Assembly: GCA_021613335.1 (NCBI GenBank)
Contig: JAJTWR010000263.1
Coordinates: forward strand, 154,501 to 218,500
DNA: 64,000 nt
Source: Whitmania pigra
Lineage: Eukaryota > Annelida > Clitellata > Hirudinida > Haemopidae
Direction: 5' to 3'
This document shows positions 31,835 through 46,200 of this stretch, one piece after another. How positions within the stretch are numbered: the stretch's first letter is position 1; every line of letters starts with the position of its first letter. Below the pieces are notes generated by a model. It was not told the DNA's origin, made no database searches, and worked only from the letters and a program-made list of their open reading frames with translations. The position numbers were made by a program, and so were the translations under genes.

Positions 31835-32830
31835 GGCTGGTTATTTTTCTTTAGCTTGTAATCAAATCGATTCCAACTTCTGCGACGAAATAGAAAAAAT
31901 AATTTCAAACAAAACAAACAAATGCTAAAAGCGAAGCCCTCCAGCAACAGTTAAGCTGCTGCTGTGCGCCTTTTTTTTATACCGGATTACAGAGGTCCGC
32001 ATGCAAACAGCGAAGGCTAAAACTACCAAAAATAAGTCTGCGTTGTCCGAGTCTAGTAAAACCGGTTCAAACCGGATATATGGCGGTCCATAAAAGGAAA
32101 TGATTACAAATCGAGGAAAGGCCAGAATAATAAATAAGATAAAGACTACCTAATGTAAAACATTTGTTACAAACCATATAATAAGTAACTGGACATTCGA
32201 TTTATAAAATTCTCAAATTAAATTAAACTCGGTTAAATTAACCAGCATGGTCTACGTGACGTAAAACCCACATTCTAGATTCGAGAAATGGCAAGTTAAT
32301 AAACAATTTGCAAAAATTACCTATCGATATTTATAGAAATTAGAGTAACAAACGATTCACGGCAGATTAAAACAATCGAAAGTCTTTATCGTAATTTTGA
32401 AATTAAAGTACGGTCGTGAAAGGACGTCACCTTCCTACGCTATACGACCTTCAACTCCGACACACCCACTTTTATCCAATCAAGCAAAAAATGATAATTT
32501 GCGAACCAATGATATTTAAGTGGGTCAAAGCGTAGCTAGGCAGCTGATGACGTACGAGGCGAAAGGGAGGAGCTTAAGAGCTGTTTCAAAATAATCGATT
32601 CTGAACCTAGTATAGGCTTAATGAACCTATACGTTTCAAATGAATCATTATATCGCTAAGAATTCCCATTATTATAACAAAATAAAGTGAAAGCTTACCT
32701 CAATTCAAGGGTAAAATAAGCAAAACCTTATTCGCTTTGAAGCTTCACAATTTTCGGAAAAGCCTCACTCGGCCACAATACGGCAAATCGCAATAAACTC
32801 CGGAACCAGACTGATCTAAAGCGCGTCTGG
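31835..32830 (-). promoter_or_regulatory. OGDH 5' UTR, candidate non-coding first exon and promoter
   Basis: Upstream of the ATG there is a strong acceptor (tttcgtcgcag, exon from 31879). A consensus donor (GAG|GTAAGC at 32698) follows an open stretch from about 32820, a plausible non-coding first exon. Inside the implied intron, 32400-32590 holds two inverted CCAAT boxes and two CRE-like GACGTCA/GACGTAC sites, which look like a second promoter with a possible donor (GGAAG|GTGACG near 32427). Which start is used cannot be decided from sequence. Confidence 0.4.
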
Positions 32831-34870
32831 CTTATTTGTACGCAGAATGTCTGAGTAACATATTATCATAAAATATTACAAGTTTTATTGGGCAATTTAA
32901 TTTAGCCTGAAGACTTTTGTAATTTTCCTTTACGCCTCTGAGATCACGTACATCATGAAGACTCATTCTATTTCCTGGTATTTTACTTCTTGAAGTGGAA
33001 TGCTTCCAAAAGCTGATTAAAGAATGTTTCATTTTTAATCGTTAAATTATTGAAAATCTGATTTTACGCAATCACCTATTCAAACATAATGTTTTTTGAG
33101 TATGGGTCATCGGGCGCGAGATCCGCATACGAAGCACAATCAACCTGAAATTCATACTTTCCAACAGTACTAGCCGACGCTTCCACTAAAATCTTCTCCC
33201 TTACATGTTCTCAGAAATACAAAAAAAAAGACATAGTCTACCCCCAAACGTGAACCCATTGGTCCCTCCATCACAGAGTTTAACTTTAATTGCAAGATTA
33301 ACATCCTCAGACCTTATTGGCGAGTTCCCCATACTTCGAATTTTGAGGTATTGTTTATATCATTCATAGATTGGAACTCCTCTGTAAAAGTAACAAAAAT
33401 GAGGTCTGTCTTCAGAGGTTATGTTAATAACCGTCGGCAACAAATGTGATTCCTTCTAGAGCAACATATTTTAAAAACACTAAAAACTAGATTTATTCCA
33501 CGAAAATGGTGATAAAAAGACTTTCAAACTACATCACAAGCAAACAATCATTGTTAACATTGTCACCACAAGTCGAAACTATTTACAAACAATTTTAGCA
33601 AGACTCGAGACACACATTCGTTCTACCCCATTAATTCCGCTATCAAGAGTTTCAACCAGGTCAAAATAAATTAGAACTTAAAATAACCTCAAACATTGAA
33701 AACGATGCAGTTCCTTTCTCTGCACCTGAAGCCTTGACATTAAGCTAATTCAAAGAAACTTCTAAGTAAACATGGACTCATGCATAGATTGAATGTAGGA
33801 CAATGTTATACCACTGCCCTACCACTGTATCATGTCTTACGGATTTAAGCCATGAGCATCAGAAGACATCAAACATACAAATGCGATGTGGACACTGCAA
33901 CTGTAAGGGTTGAGTTCAGGCTTTTAGAGGTGTGCAATTCTTGTGTTGTAGTAACAAAGGACTAAGAGGTAGCATGCAAATGCATGAAAAGAATGAATGC
34001 TATCAACGTAAGAGAGGTGAACATAACATGCTAAAGACCAATCCATGTCATGTGAATAAGTTCCCAAATCTAGTTCTTGCATCAACCGATGTGTAAAAAT
34101 GTATGAAAGAGATTGTTTACAAATAATAATAATAATAATAAATAATTAATAACGACCTCCAAGGGGGTATGTTTACCTAAACATTAAAACGAATATACAG
34201 TATTTAACAAAAGTTTTTACAAGAGACCCTTAACATAGGAAGTTACAGATTGTAACACAGTTTCAGTGTGCCACAGTGGTGAAAGGACATGCAAAATGCA
34301 CTATATGCAAATGTTTAAAGATACTTAATATTCATAAGAAGGAAATTCTCAGAGAGCTTTAAATAATACATAAAGCAAAGAGAAAATAAAAATGGAAGAA
34401 GTAAATGTTCACGTGCTTGCTCGTCAAGGAATGCTGAATGTGACAGAGATTACAACAACTATGAAACGATGGAGTTGAAAATGACAAATTGATGATTTGT
34501 AAAATATGACTATAAAAAGCACAACCAAAAATAATCACATCAACCTGCAAAGCAGAGGCAGTCAGATTTCAATCTACCTTTTAAAACCGAAGCGGTCGCT
34601 CGAAGCGCAACACAAACATTACTGAGAAACCCAGTGAAAAGAACTGACGAAGAATATAAAGCTCAAAGTGATGCGGAAACAACTTGATCACCACGTTACG
34701 AACAAGATTATGTCCTTATCAGTAAAATCACCTATAAGATAATCACCAATGACCATTCAAAATCCAGTCCCAGCTTCTTTTCTTCCTAAGAAAAGTTCCA
34801 TCTTTGAAATTGTTATTCCACCACAACGTAATCTGGCACCAAAGAGAATTGTCAAAATAAAGACGGGCGT
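32831..34870. other. Probable 3' UTR of the RasGAP gene and spacer to OGDH
   Basis: No coding region recognised. Minus-strand AATAAA hexamers at 33497-33492 and 32889-32884 are candidate RasGAP poly(A) sites. The second ends only about 60 bp before the candidate OGDH first exon, so the two same-strand genes may be almost abutting. Confidence 0.4.
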
Positions 34871-37800
34871 TCAACAAGAAGTCGACTTGCAGATTATTGG
34901 CTCGGAGGTATTGTTCTCTAAGTTGTAAACAAGCACAGACTGTTGCTGATTGGCCAAGGAGATTGTCTGTCTTGATTGGGCCGACTCCTGCCTGCTAGTC
35001 CGCCGGTTCTGGTTGGTCAGAGAGATAAAGCTAGAAGGACTCGATCTGCCAGCTGGTGCCCTGAGATGGGGGACCACAAGATTGTTGGAAGAAGGTGAGG
35101 AAATTGCTTCATCCCTCTGTTTGGCATTCAAGCGAGCGAAAGTACTACTGTTCCGACCGGAGGAATCCCTCCTGTCAAAACCAGATGCTGGATCTTCTCT
35201 GCTCCTGGGGATGCTAGCATTAAAGAATTCAAGTCTTCTTGCATGATTGACAGAAGTAGGAGACTTGGGATCGATGGGTTTAGGGTCGACTGAACCTCTC
35301 CCAGCAGATGATGACTGAGAAGAAGAGGATGACGGACGAGGCCGGGAACACTGGAAATCAAGCGGGTGGATGGAATTCCAAGGAGACAATTCTTGAGACT
35401 CCAAAGGAGATTCTACAATCTTTGGATTCAGCCTCGTTGTCCTGAGTTCCGAAGGTCTATCGAACTCTGGCACAGAATTCCATTGTTGGTGACGATTTTG
35501 ATAACGTTGTCGTTGAAGGGCTGTTTGAATGGATGATGATCTAGAAAATGTATAATGTAATCGTTAGGGAAATGTTATTAATAAAATTACTAAAATAACA
35601 TGATAATCTGTACATGTGATCCGTATAACCATCAAATTTAAAATTTATCACATCTTCTTAAACAACAGACCTTATAAATTAAGAAAAAACAGACCATTTG
35701 ATAAATTTTTTGAAATTTGTGAAATTTAGCAAAATAATAAATAAAAGAATGTGAAAGTCAGCCAGTCAACAGATGGTAGCAGCTATTCATTGACAATAGC
35801 AATCACATTGACATTGATTGCAACTTACATCAATCACTTTTGATACACATGTAAGATGCTCAACATAGAAGTAATCAACAAGTTATTAAACAATTTTGAT
35901 TTCATTCTACTAATTCTACTACTACTAATATAATAATCACTCTGAAAAGCAATCTCAGTCATGAGAATTAACAACAATAAAGAGCAACATCTAGCCAATC
36001 GTTGTGCATCTAGTACTTAAAAAGATGAAAAAGAGTGAAAAAATCACAGCAAAAGAAAGTAGCATCACAGGAAAACAGACATCCCTTGTGATAAAAAAAA
36101 ACAGTCCATGCAACAACAATAACGTAAAATAATAAAGATTTCATCGTGGAAGGCCATGCTGAGGAAGCGACAATCAGATCCTGGTGAGAAGTCACCATCT
36201 AGCAATGCACGTGCCTACACACTGGTCTGAACCGAACCTGCCGAAGTGAGACACGGGTGGCATCCGTCGGGTCGAGCCAATAGGATCACAACCACACAAC
36301 GCACCTGGTCGAAGCGACCTGTTGTGATTCCGCAATCGGGGCAGCCGTACTGGGGGCGGTCGGAGAGGAAGACGGAGCCAGTTGGGAAGGCATGCGACCG
36401 TGTGCCCTAAGTTGACCTTTCTGGTGTGACCTCTGCTTTGAGTCAAGATCTTGCTCTTCTTGTGAAGGGACCCTTCTGGAAGATGGCTGGGTGACAGGAA
36501 GATCAACATGGCCAGAATGCTGTAATCGAGATGAAGCTAACGGGCTGCACGAAGCCTGTTTTATGAGGGATGTAACACCAATAGTGACATTGTCTGACCT
36601 AAATTGGTCTATACAGAAACAAAACACATTAATAAAAAAAAAAAGAAAAGAAACTGACATCAGAACTGATAATCTTAAAAGAAAATAAATCTTCTACAAA
36701 CTTGAAGTCTTGGGCTGCTAGAGGAACCGTGAAGCTGACCACTCTTGAGACTCTGCAAAGGCAGGGTACCAAAACTGGGTCTAGGAGAGGCCGGAGTGGA
36801 GATGGGGCTAACTTCGTAGTGCACCGTCTGACGCCTTGGACTTTGGGAGACGTTGCAAGTACTTTTCAAGTTGGTGGAAATTCCGCCTTTGTGATCTGTA
36901 TTGCAGGGCCTGTTCAACTTGGAAAGAGCATGTTCGGACGAAGAAGAGGACGAGGAATGAGGGGTGAATCTTGATGTCAAATCTGTCATTGGCTTTGAAG
37001 TCTCATCAAAGCTTTTTGATCCTGCAGAAGATCTGGTCGAAGTACTGAGAGGAGAAACCGTGCTCTGCTGCCAAGTTTTCTTGGATTCCGAAGACTTGTT
37101 GATGCGTGGTGTACTGCTGGACAGAGGCGAAGTGAGAGTTTTGTGTGTCTTCTCTGTGTTTTCTTTGCTGAAGTAAGAAAGACATACATCATAATTAAGT
37201 TGATTCTTAACGATGTACATCGTGTCTTACCAGTTGACAATGGAATCCGAACTGTTTGACCTGTAAGGGCTGCTGGTGACATTTGTACTATTGCTCGGGG
37301 TGCCTGCAGTTCTTAAATTATTCACTCGGGAGGGTTGACCTGTCCTGGGAGCCCCGTTGAAGTTTCTGGAGAGCTTGAAGTGGTCAGTACTTGGGGTGAC
37401 TGAACCTTTAGATGACTGTTTTGGAGCTTTAACAGCAGGAATGAAAGAGGAGGCTGACTGCTGATGATGGTTTCGAGAGTAAGTTGGGTTATTGAAGGAC
37501 AGAGGCTTTAGTGATTCAGAGCAAGTAGTGTGCTTCAAGTGGCCTGGTTGATTTGCAGAGCAGCTACTGATCACTGGGTTGCTTATGGAATAGTCCAAGT
37601 CCCCATAAGTGGCTGTGTTGGCGCCGAAATCAACCAGACTTATCGAACCATTGCCCTCCGAGGACTGGACTGCTGCTTCGATGATTTTCTTCCAGTCCCG
37701 ATCGATCTGCTGCTCGTCCAATGGGACGGCTGCGAGCCTCACTGAGGGATTGAGTACATTAGACTCTGGAATGCCAAAGCGGGGCACAGGACCATTAGGA

Positions 37801-40800
37801 AAGTCAGTGGAGGTGAAGGCTAAAGACTCGCTGGCAGGAGTTGATTTGTGGTGATAATTCCTAAATGGGGTACTTGCAGAAGAAAGAGACTGGGAGATCA
37901 TGGATACATAGGCAGAAGTGGTCGGAAAGTCCGTGCACTCAGCAGGCGGGATCTTGACGGGGCTGGCCGGATGGACGACCGTGGTCGGGGTGAAGGGAGG
38001 AACGGTTGAACTTGTTGGCCTATTCGAACGAATGCCGGATGTTTCATCGACGTGGATGGGAAGGGAATTATTGTTGTTGAGAGACTGTCTTTGTAGCTCG
38101 GTCGGCATGTTGTCAAGTGTCGAACTAATGTCAAGAAGAATGTTGTTCAGACTTGAAAACTTGGACTTTCCTTCCTAAATTTACAAGAAAACATTAAAAA
38201 TGTTTTGCAAATAAAAGTGACATCAATTAGCTGACGATAATATCACAAGATATAATTTTATCACCTCTGAGACACCCTTGAAGCTTTCAACCAAGAGGGA
38301 ATGTAGAAGTGCCAGCTCTCTACTCTGATCTATGATTGGGTCGCAAGATCGCTGCTCGTCTTCATCATTGATTGTCTGAAGAAATTCTACCGTTAAAACT
38401 AGAAGAACGAGATAATTCGAGATCTCGAACGGCACTCACCGAAATGTTGTCGAGATATGCCTGCATGTGAACCATCTCGTGAGATACGAACGAATTCATG
38501 AAGTCCATAAACTTCTCCTTCCCTCCAAAACTGAAAATGTCATGTAAAAGCTATAATTACCTATTATATTATACATATATATATTTTATAATTGTATATC
38601 AGTGTTAAGGAGGGAGTTGTCATTCCAAACATTTCAAATAATCCAGACTTTCATACAATACGAGTGTCTGCTTCTATTGCTAATTATATTGTTAATATAT
38701 TAATAGCTTCTTCATGCAGCAAGTTTTCTTACATTAGTTTAAAATTGTTACACATCTTAACTTACAGGGTGAGATTAGCAAGGCTCTGTATAGTCTTGGC
38801 AATGAGGGTGAGATTCCTGACTCCTCGATCGCAGGGGAACTCCTGGATGATGGAGAAGAGATTGGGAGAAAGTATGGCTGGACAGAAGAACCTGAGAAAG
38901 ATGCAGGAGCTGATGAGCTGCCTGCAAACGGCCACAGAGATGTTGGAACGACTCTCGCAACTTTGCTTGATCATCTGGAAGAGTCTCCTCAGTTCACTGC
39001 ATGAACATTAACTTTGCTGCACAATTTTTTATAATAGTAATAATAATAATAACAATAATAATATTAATAATTCCGATAATAATAATGATAATAAGACTTG
39101 TACGACTCAAGCCAGGTTAGTTAACCTCTTCACACTCTCACAAAACATGAACTCCAGCAACCACTGACCTTGGAAAGAAAGCAGAGGAGTTGATGATTTT
39201 GCACCACACAAGCGTGCATTGGGAGACCAGAGTCTGTCTGTTGGAAGTGAGAGAAGAAGATGTGCTTATTCTTCCCGGATCAACCTCACAATCAACACTC
39301 GAGTCGATGACAGCTCTCAGGACATCCTTGAGAGTTGATACCAGATACTGCAGAAAGTAGACGTATAATACTATTTGCATTTATAACTGAAAACAAACAT
39401 CAATGATTTTATTGCAACCCTGTGAAATGCTGAATGACCCTAATTACCAACCTTTTGACCCACTATCTTCATGTAGGCTTCAACAGCCTTGGTTGCTATG
39501 CTGTTGCCTCTCAGAGCCAGAGCATTGTTTTCTGAAATTTGTATTTGAATTTAGTAGATAATTTAAGTACATTATACATCTGAATCTGATGCCCATTCAG
39601 GCATTTATATAGCCTCTTTTTCAACTGGTGATGATTCATAACTGTTGTCTGCCACACACAGGTATGCAACCCAATCAGCCAATCAGCAGATGAGACTAAT
39701 TAAAAGTAAAGTGATAATTATTCAAAATCATCTCCCACCTAGCCTGTCGACCTCAGCCATGACAATGTCGCGGAGGAATGTGCCGACGTATCCCGTGCAA
39801 TGAAGGGAGGAGGCCAAACATGTTGCAAGTCCTTCTTTGGCCTTGACGCTTATTACCGGCTCCAGGAGTTCAACGAGAGAGCTGTACTCAGTCTGCACAA
39901 ACTGCAACATGGCAATGTATCGTGTGTAATAAATGGGTCAATAATGAATAATCAATAAGCTAGACCTAAAATTAAATGTTTTCTATAATATTTACATTAA
40001 GAATGATATTATAATATTGACATTAGTAGTGATATTATAATATTGACATTAGTAGTGATATTATAATATTTATATTAGCAATAACAAATCCATTCTAGGT
40101 GACCTTCACAGGACCTGGTAGAAACGTACGAACCTGAAGAAGCGGTAGATAGAAGTGCATGGGCAGAATGTTCACAGAGAGGTACCTCCCCTTAATCCTC
40201 ACACCGACCCCCTCGACCCTGGACTCCCGGGCTCCCTTCCTGCCTGCAGAAGAGTTTACCTCGTACCACTTCTCGCAGATGGGAACGTTTTTGAAATCGC
40301 TCGAGGGAATGTTTATACTGCCTACAATTATATCACGTAAACGATCATGATGACAATGAATATGGTGATGGTAATGATTAAATGATTGAACTACTAGCAA
40401 TTACTTAATCAATTAAATTCAAGTCCTACTGTCTGTCTGGATCATTGGACAGCAGACTAAATAGATAATTTTAAATTTAAAAATTCAGACCTATTTTAAA
40501 AGGTCTTTCTCTTTTCTTCTTTTTATCGACCTCTCTGAAGAGATGCACCGAAATTGTCCGAACATTTGGAAGTTCTCTGTCGATGACAAAGGGTCACGTA
40601 ATAATGAAACCAATGGAGATGATGATGACGATGAAGGTAATAAGATGGAGACTCACCCGAAGTTGAACTGCTCTCCCCAGAATACGTGGTCTTGCATGAG
40701 TTTGGCTGAAGTTCTGGCATATAGTACCCCGTCAAGACACAGCTCGCAGTAGTATCTGCACAAATTCGATTGATATTATTTTTATGATAACCATCAAGTC

Positions 40801-43201
40801 ATAATAGTATTAATAAATAAAACACTTCAATTTGCTGCAACACATGCATTGATATCACTTGTCAAGAATATCTCCCCAAGATGTTGAGTAATTAAAAATG
40901 CAAAAAAAAAAAATAATTTAAATGATTATTTCCAACAAAATAATAAATAATAAAATAATAGTAGACACCTTTTCTTAGGAGGAAGATTTTTTGATTCAAC
41001 AATGGACAGTTGGAGGCTGTTGTCAGTCCTATAGTTTCTGTCCCTGTTGGACTGGATGCAGGTTTTGATGCTGCATGACAAAAATCTCCAGACTTAAAAT
41101 GTATCAACGCCAAAAAAATCCATGCAGCCATATTTTAAGGGAGACAATAAAATCAAGAAATGGCAACCGACGAAATAATTTTTAACCTATTTAATCATCA
41201 GTCTGATGAGAATAACTAAACAGCAGCACGAATTTAAGCCAGACTTACTTGACGATCCATCTCTGCATCTCTGCATCCGAACCGCACCTGTAATACTGGG
41301 TCGTGACGCCACGAGAGGATGTACCCGTGTCCGCGGGCACGACGAGGGTCTCGTTGCCCGACTTACGTTGTCCGTCGTCCACCTGCCGTCCCTCGCGGGA
41401 CACCACAAAGCAATGCTCTACCGACCAGATGCTCGAGTGGACTGGTCTGACCGTGATGTCGGGATGGCTCAGATCGACGGAGTTGTGGACTTCCGAGGGA
41501 CTCGTCAAAAGGGCTTCGTGGGAGTGAGATGTTCTCATGCAACCAGACATCCTCTCGCTAGGCGATTGATTATCAATGACAAGATTAGAGGAAGACTTTT
41601 AGGGTAAAATCAATACTAAGCTAAATTACTTACAAATTATAATTTATTAACATTAAAATACTATTTTATAATTACAGTATATGGCAACGCTACTACCGAT
41701 AGGAACTAAATTTTCGTGACAACCAGAAATTCTGTGGAAAACAGGAAGGTTAAACAAAAGGATGTGATCATAATGAATGTGCATAATATGCACTATGAAC
41801 TGACATGCAACTTAAAAAATAAAGAAAATAATATCTCATGAGGCATGCAACATTGAAGACCTAAAGTGACTTGACTTTCAACTTATTCATAAATTATGTT
41901 AATTTTATTCCACTCAGAATGGCTTGAATCTGGAATGACTAAACAGGAAAAAAACGTTTCAACCGATAATTAAGTTTCTTTCTGCTTATTTGCTATGATT
42001 TATTCATGAATTATGAATTACTGAGGACTGACTGTTGATGACCAACATTAAGTTGACAAAAACCATCAAAATTAAAATTCTGATGTGATCCATTTGAGAC
42101 TTCATTTCTAGATAATTTAGGTCCCTTTGGGCAATTATCACAAATCATGAGTTGCCTGACATCCCATATTTCAAAAGAGATCACCACAAAAATAATAAAA
42201 GAATTAATGACCTTCTTAACCAACAAATAACTGAAATGAGTCGGGATTTGAACAAGATCGCACTGAATCAAGAATCGATGGTTTTGCCAATAAGCGAACA
42301 AGTTCAAGTGGAACGAGTACTCAATGAAGCCCCAACAAATCCCCAAAATCACTTCCAACCTGCTGATGGTTCTTAATCTGGCAAGCCACCATCTGAACCC
42401 TCTCCTTACTAAATCCTCCTCTCTGTGTCCTATGCCAAAAAATGTCAATGCAACTGCTGCATCAACCGATTTGTCTTTAAAGCCAGTTCTGGCACTGCAC
42501 GATGCAAGTCCTTTCACTTTCTAGTTCAGCACACGAAATTCTGCTAACTAACCAAAACCCTGGCATGCTCTTAAAAAATTTTTCGTTGGTGCATCTCAAT
42601 TGGTAGTTAATTATTTGAAAAGCCTTCTCAAGAAATTGTGGATGATTGTGACCCTGGTGAAGGTAATGAATCTAAGGCATGCAGGTGCATATCTGATGCA
42701 TTAATTAACATCTCAGGTTGATTCTGCTCAATCAATCAATCGATCCATGTCGATCAGCAAATCATCCTTCACAAGATGTAAAACTTTTGCGAAGCGAAGC
42801 TGCACCTTCGAGGCAAAAATGAGAACTTGACTTTTACAAATAATAATAGCAAATAATCAATGTCATTGTTGATATGTCTGAAGATCAATGTGCATTCCAT
42901 TAGCCTTAAAGAAATATTAACAATTGCAGCAGTTGTTTAACTATAGGTACATCATCAATACATCAACCAATGGATATTTTTTTCATTCTGAACAATTTTG
43001 GCCCACTTAACAAAGGAGGAATTTTTCAAGCTCTTGAAATGGATGGTTTGAACTTCAAGCAAGTCAAGCAAGTGCAATTCAATCAATTCTTAAAGCTAGG
43101 GAGTAGAATTGTTGACAATAATAATGACAAATAATGACAACGATGATGATGACGATGATGATGATGGTAGTGGCTATGATGATGATGATGATGGTAGTGG
43201 C

Positions 43202-43236
<35 letters not shown>

Positions 43237-46200
43237 CGATGGCGATGATGATGATGGTGGCGGCGGCGATGATGATGATGATGATGATGGTGACGATGAT
43301 GATGGTGATGATGATGATGATGTCAAGGAAGAGGAAGAGGAGGATGTAATGGTTTGACAGAAAGATGAATAAAGGAATGGCAAATAAAAAATATTTATGA
43401 ATGTACTAGCTAGAACATTGAAGACAAAATGATTGACTAGAGTCAGATGGACAGATAAATCCTCCTCTCCAACTCCAATGAATAATTTCAGCTTATCTAA
43501 GGTGCACTAAGCCACAAGAGAATATCAAGCCCATGACCCCTGCAAGACCCCAATACGAGCCGATAAGAGCCAATAGGAGCCATTCGAGCTGTTCCCATCC
43601 AACCTGGCTTCACTCATGGTTTTCTTGGCTTCAACTTTCTGAGGTTTGACGACTCTTCTCTTGGAGAGGCGTCCTGTGCTGGCACTTCTCTTCAGGTGAT
43701 CGGGTAGGTCCTCGTCATCGCAGGCAGGCATGGTGGCATTGGTGGGTGGAGTTCTGGACATCATTTTTGAAGGGTGAATGACAAATGTTCTTCTTAAACT
43801 CATGAGGAATGTAGCAGACAGATTCATGATTCATTCTGTACTTCATCTATTTAGACAATCACCTTAATGATTCCATTTACTCGATCTTTCTTTCAGACAA
43901 CATTCAATACTTCAGTCCAACCCTATAACTAGGCTAATTAAATAAATGACACTCAAACATCCATTGGTCATTCCATTCATCCATCTCTATGAAATATGAA
44001 AGTTCAATTTGTGGCTCTATGCTACTAAGGAAATACAGCTCAATGTTGAAGGAAGCACTCCACAATGGCAACAAACACCCAATGGTGATTCTTGTCATTG
44101 TCTTTTTTAAGGAATTCAATAAAAAGATGTTAGTACTAACTAGTCTACATAAGGGATGGGTTAACATCCTTGCAAATGTTATTATATGTCAACAGCACAA
44201 AGATAGCAAATCCTTAATCACGTTAATATTTTACAACTGCAAGATGGAAGCAACTCCTCAGTGGAGTTGAACTCCTGTATAGACAACCTCGACAGACAAT
44301 AATAAATAAGATAATCATCTGTCATACTTTATGGAATTAAAATTTATTGAGATGAAATCCGAGAACATGAGAAATAACGCTCTCCTTTAAGAAACAAAAC
44401 ATTTCACATGCATCTCTGCTTTGTTAGAATTTACAACACATCATTTCATCTACAAAATAGAACTGTCTGATTTTGAATAGCCAAAAAAATTCTTTAAAAA
44501 AAAAAAGAGTTGGTGGTTATGATGATGATGTTGGTGGTGGTAGTGATGACGACGACATCAAAGGAAGTTAAAAAAAAAAGTGGAAGCAGTAACAACACAA
44601 CAGCTACTAAGCAGAGAAAAATGATAAATGCTTTGAAATTTTAAAACTTAAGACAGAAGACCAAAAAAAGTGAAGTTGATGATTTGCAGAAACATAATGA
44701 GCACTAAGTAACAACTACTATAACGACAAGTGCTAGACATCTACTATGCAATCATTTCCGCAGTTTGGAAAGATGCGATGGACCAGATAAATTTAATTAA
44801 ATATGCAAACAGGAACTCATACAAGAGGTAATTACAATAAAAAAGTAGGTGCAGTTATTAAGGCAACTAGGACCACGTCGGACCACGCAACAGAATAAGA
44901 CAAGAAGCCGAAGCAAAGCCAGTAGTGGCGGAGTTGGAAAAAGTCTGACACCTCGTCGATGCCATTAGTAATGTTACCTAAACGTGGCTGGGCCTTCTGG
45001 CTCATAAACCGACAGAGGACTGCAATGCATCCAGTTGTTTTATTATGTTTGAGTCTTCCAGCAGGAAAAATTCAAATTTAAAAATCGAACTGCACACTAT
45101 GACTGTGAACTCTTTCAATGATGAAAGAATTGAGAATTACCATTAACGATCTGCCTACAACAAGCATCATCACCATCATCATTGCTACCATCACCATGTC
45201 TACGAATCTAGGCAATTGTGCTCCTGTCAGTTTTTACTTAAACATTGCATGAAAACCTGAAAATTCTGAGATCAGGCGAAAAGCGAAGAGACAGAAAAAA
45301 GTGAAGCACGGAAAAGCTTAAAAGAGGGACAGTCAAAAATCCATCATCCTCGCGATCAGAGGCCGAAGCGAAGCTGGAACTCACCCGTCCGAATCCCCGT
45401 TGGTTTTCTTCCTGTCGAGCTTCGTGGCGCTTTTTGTCCTCTTGAGGTTGGACTTGAGCTGTTGGGATTTCCTACTGAAAAAGTTCTGGAAAGAAATTAT
45501 TTCCACCATTATCACTTCCCTCAAGGCAATCATCATCATCATCATCATCATTATTATTAAGAACAATAGCATCGCAAATCATCCTACTGCCAGCTTTGAT
45601 TGGTTCTGCTGCTGATGCTGTTGGCTGGGTTTGGATGAACTTTCATCAGAACAGAGAGAGGAACCGCTGCCCCTTCTCTTATCAACGACGGACGTGGAGT
45701 GGCTGTAGACCTTATCGTTACCTGGAGATGACAACGGCATGTTAATTACATGCTAATTAGTTGGATAGTGGGAGTAGATGAATAAAAATAAATGATAACA
45801 GAGGCAATGAAACCACAAAGGCAAACAAAATTGCACAGATGAATAGACAGTAGACAAATAGCGATTAGCATCAGCATCGACATCATCATCATCATCATCA
45901 TAATCCTCACCGACACCTCATCGTCAGCCTCACCATCACAGCACACTCACCGGCTTCATTCAAGCTGGCCAGCAGTTGGGTTTGGGTTGACCTATTATCT
46001 AATGTCTGACTTTTCTGGAATGAGCCAACCTTAGCTGGTGTAGCTGGATTAATCAAGAATAACGTTCAGATATTATAAAGTCATTATTATTAAATTTAAC
46101 TAATACTAAATAGCAATAAATCATAAAATTTAGCACATTTAGTTCATGATGATGCCACAATAAACATCAATTACCATATTGCGATTGGATAGAGGAATTG

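Noticed and set aside
42011..42517. 168-codon minus frame in the RasGAP intron
   Set aside because: The plus strand of the same region looks more protein-like; the minus frame has no family features and no in-phase junction to RasGAP exons.
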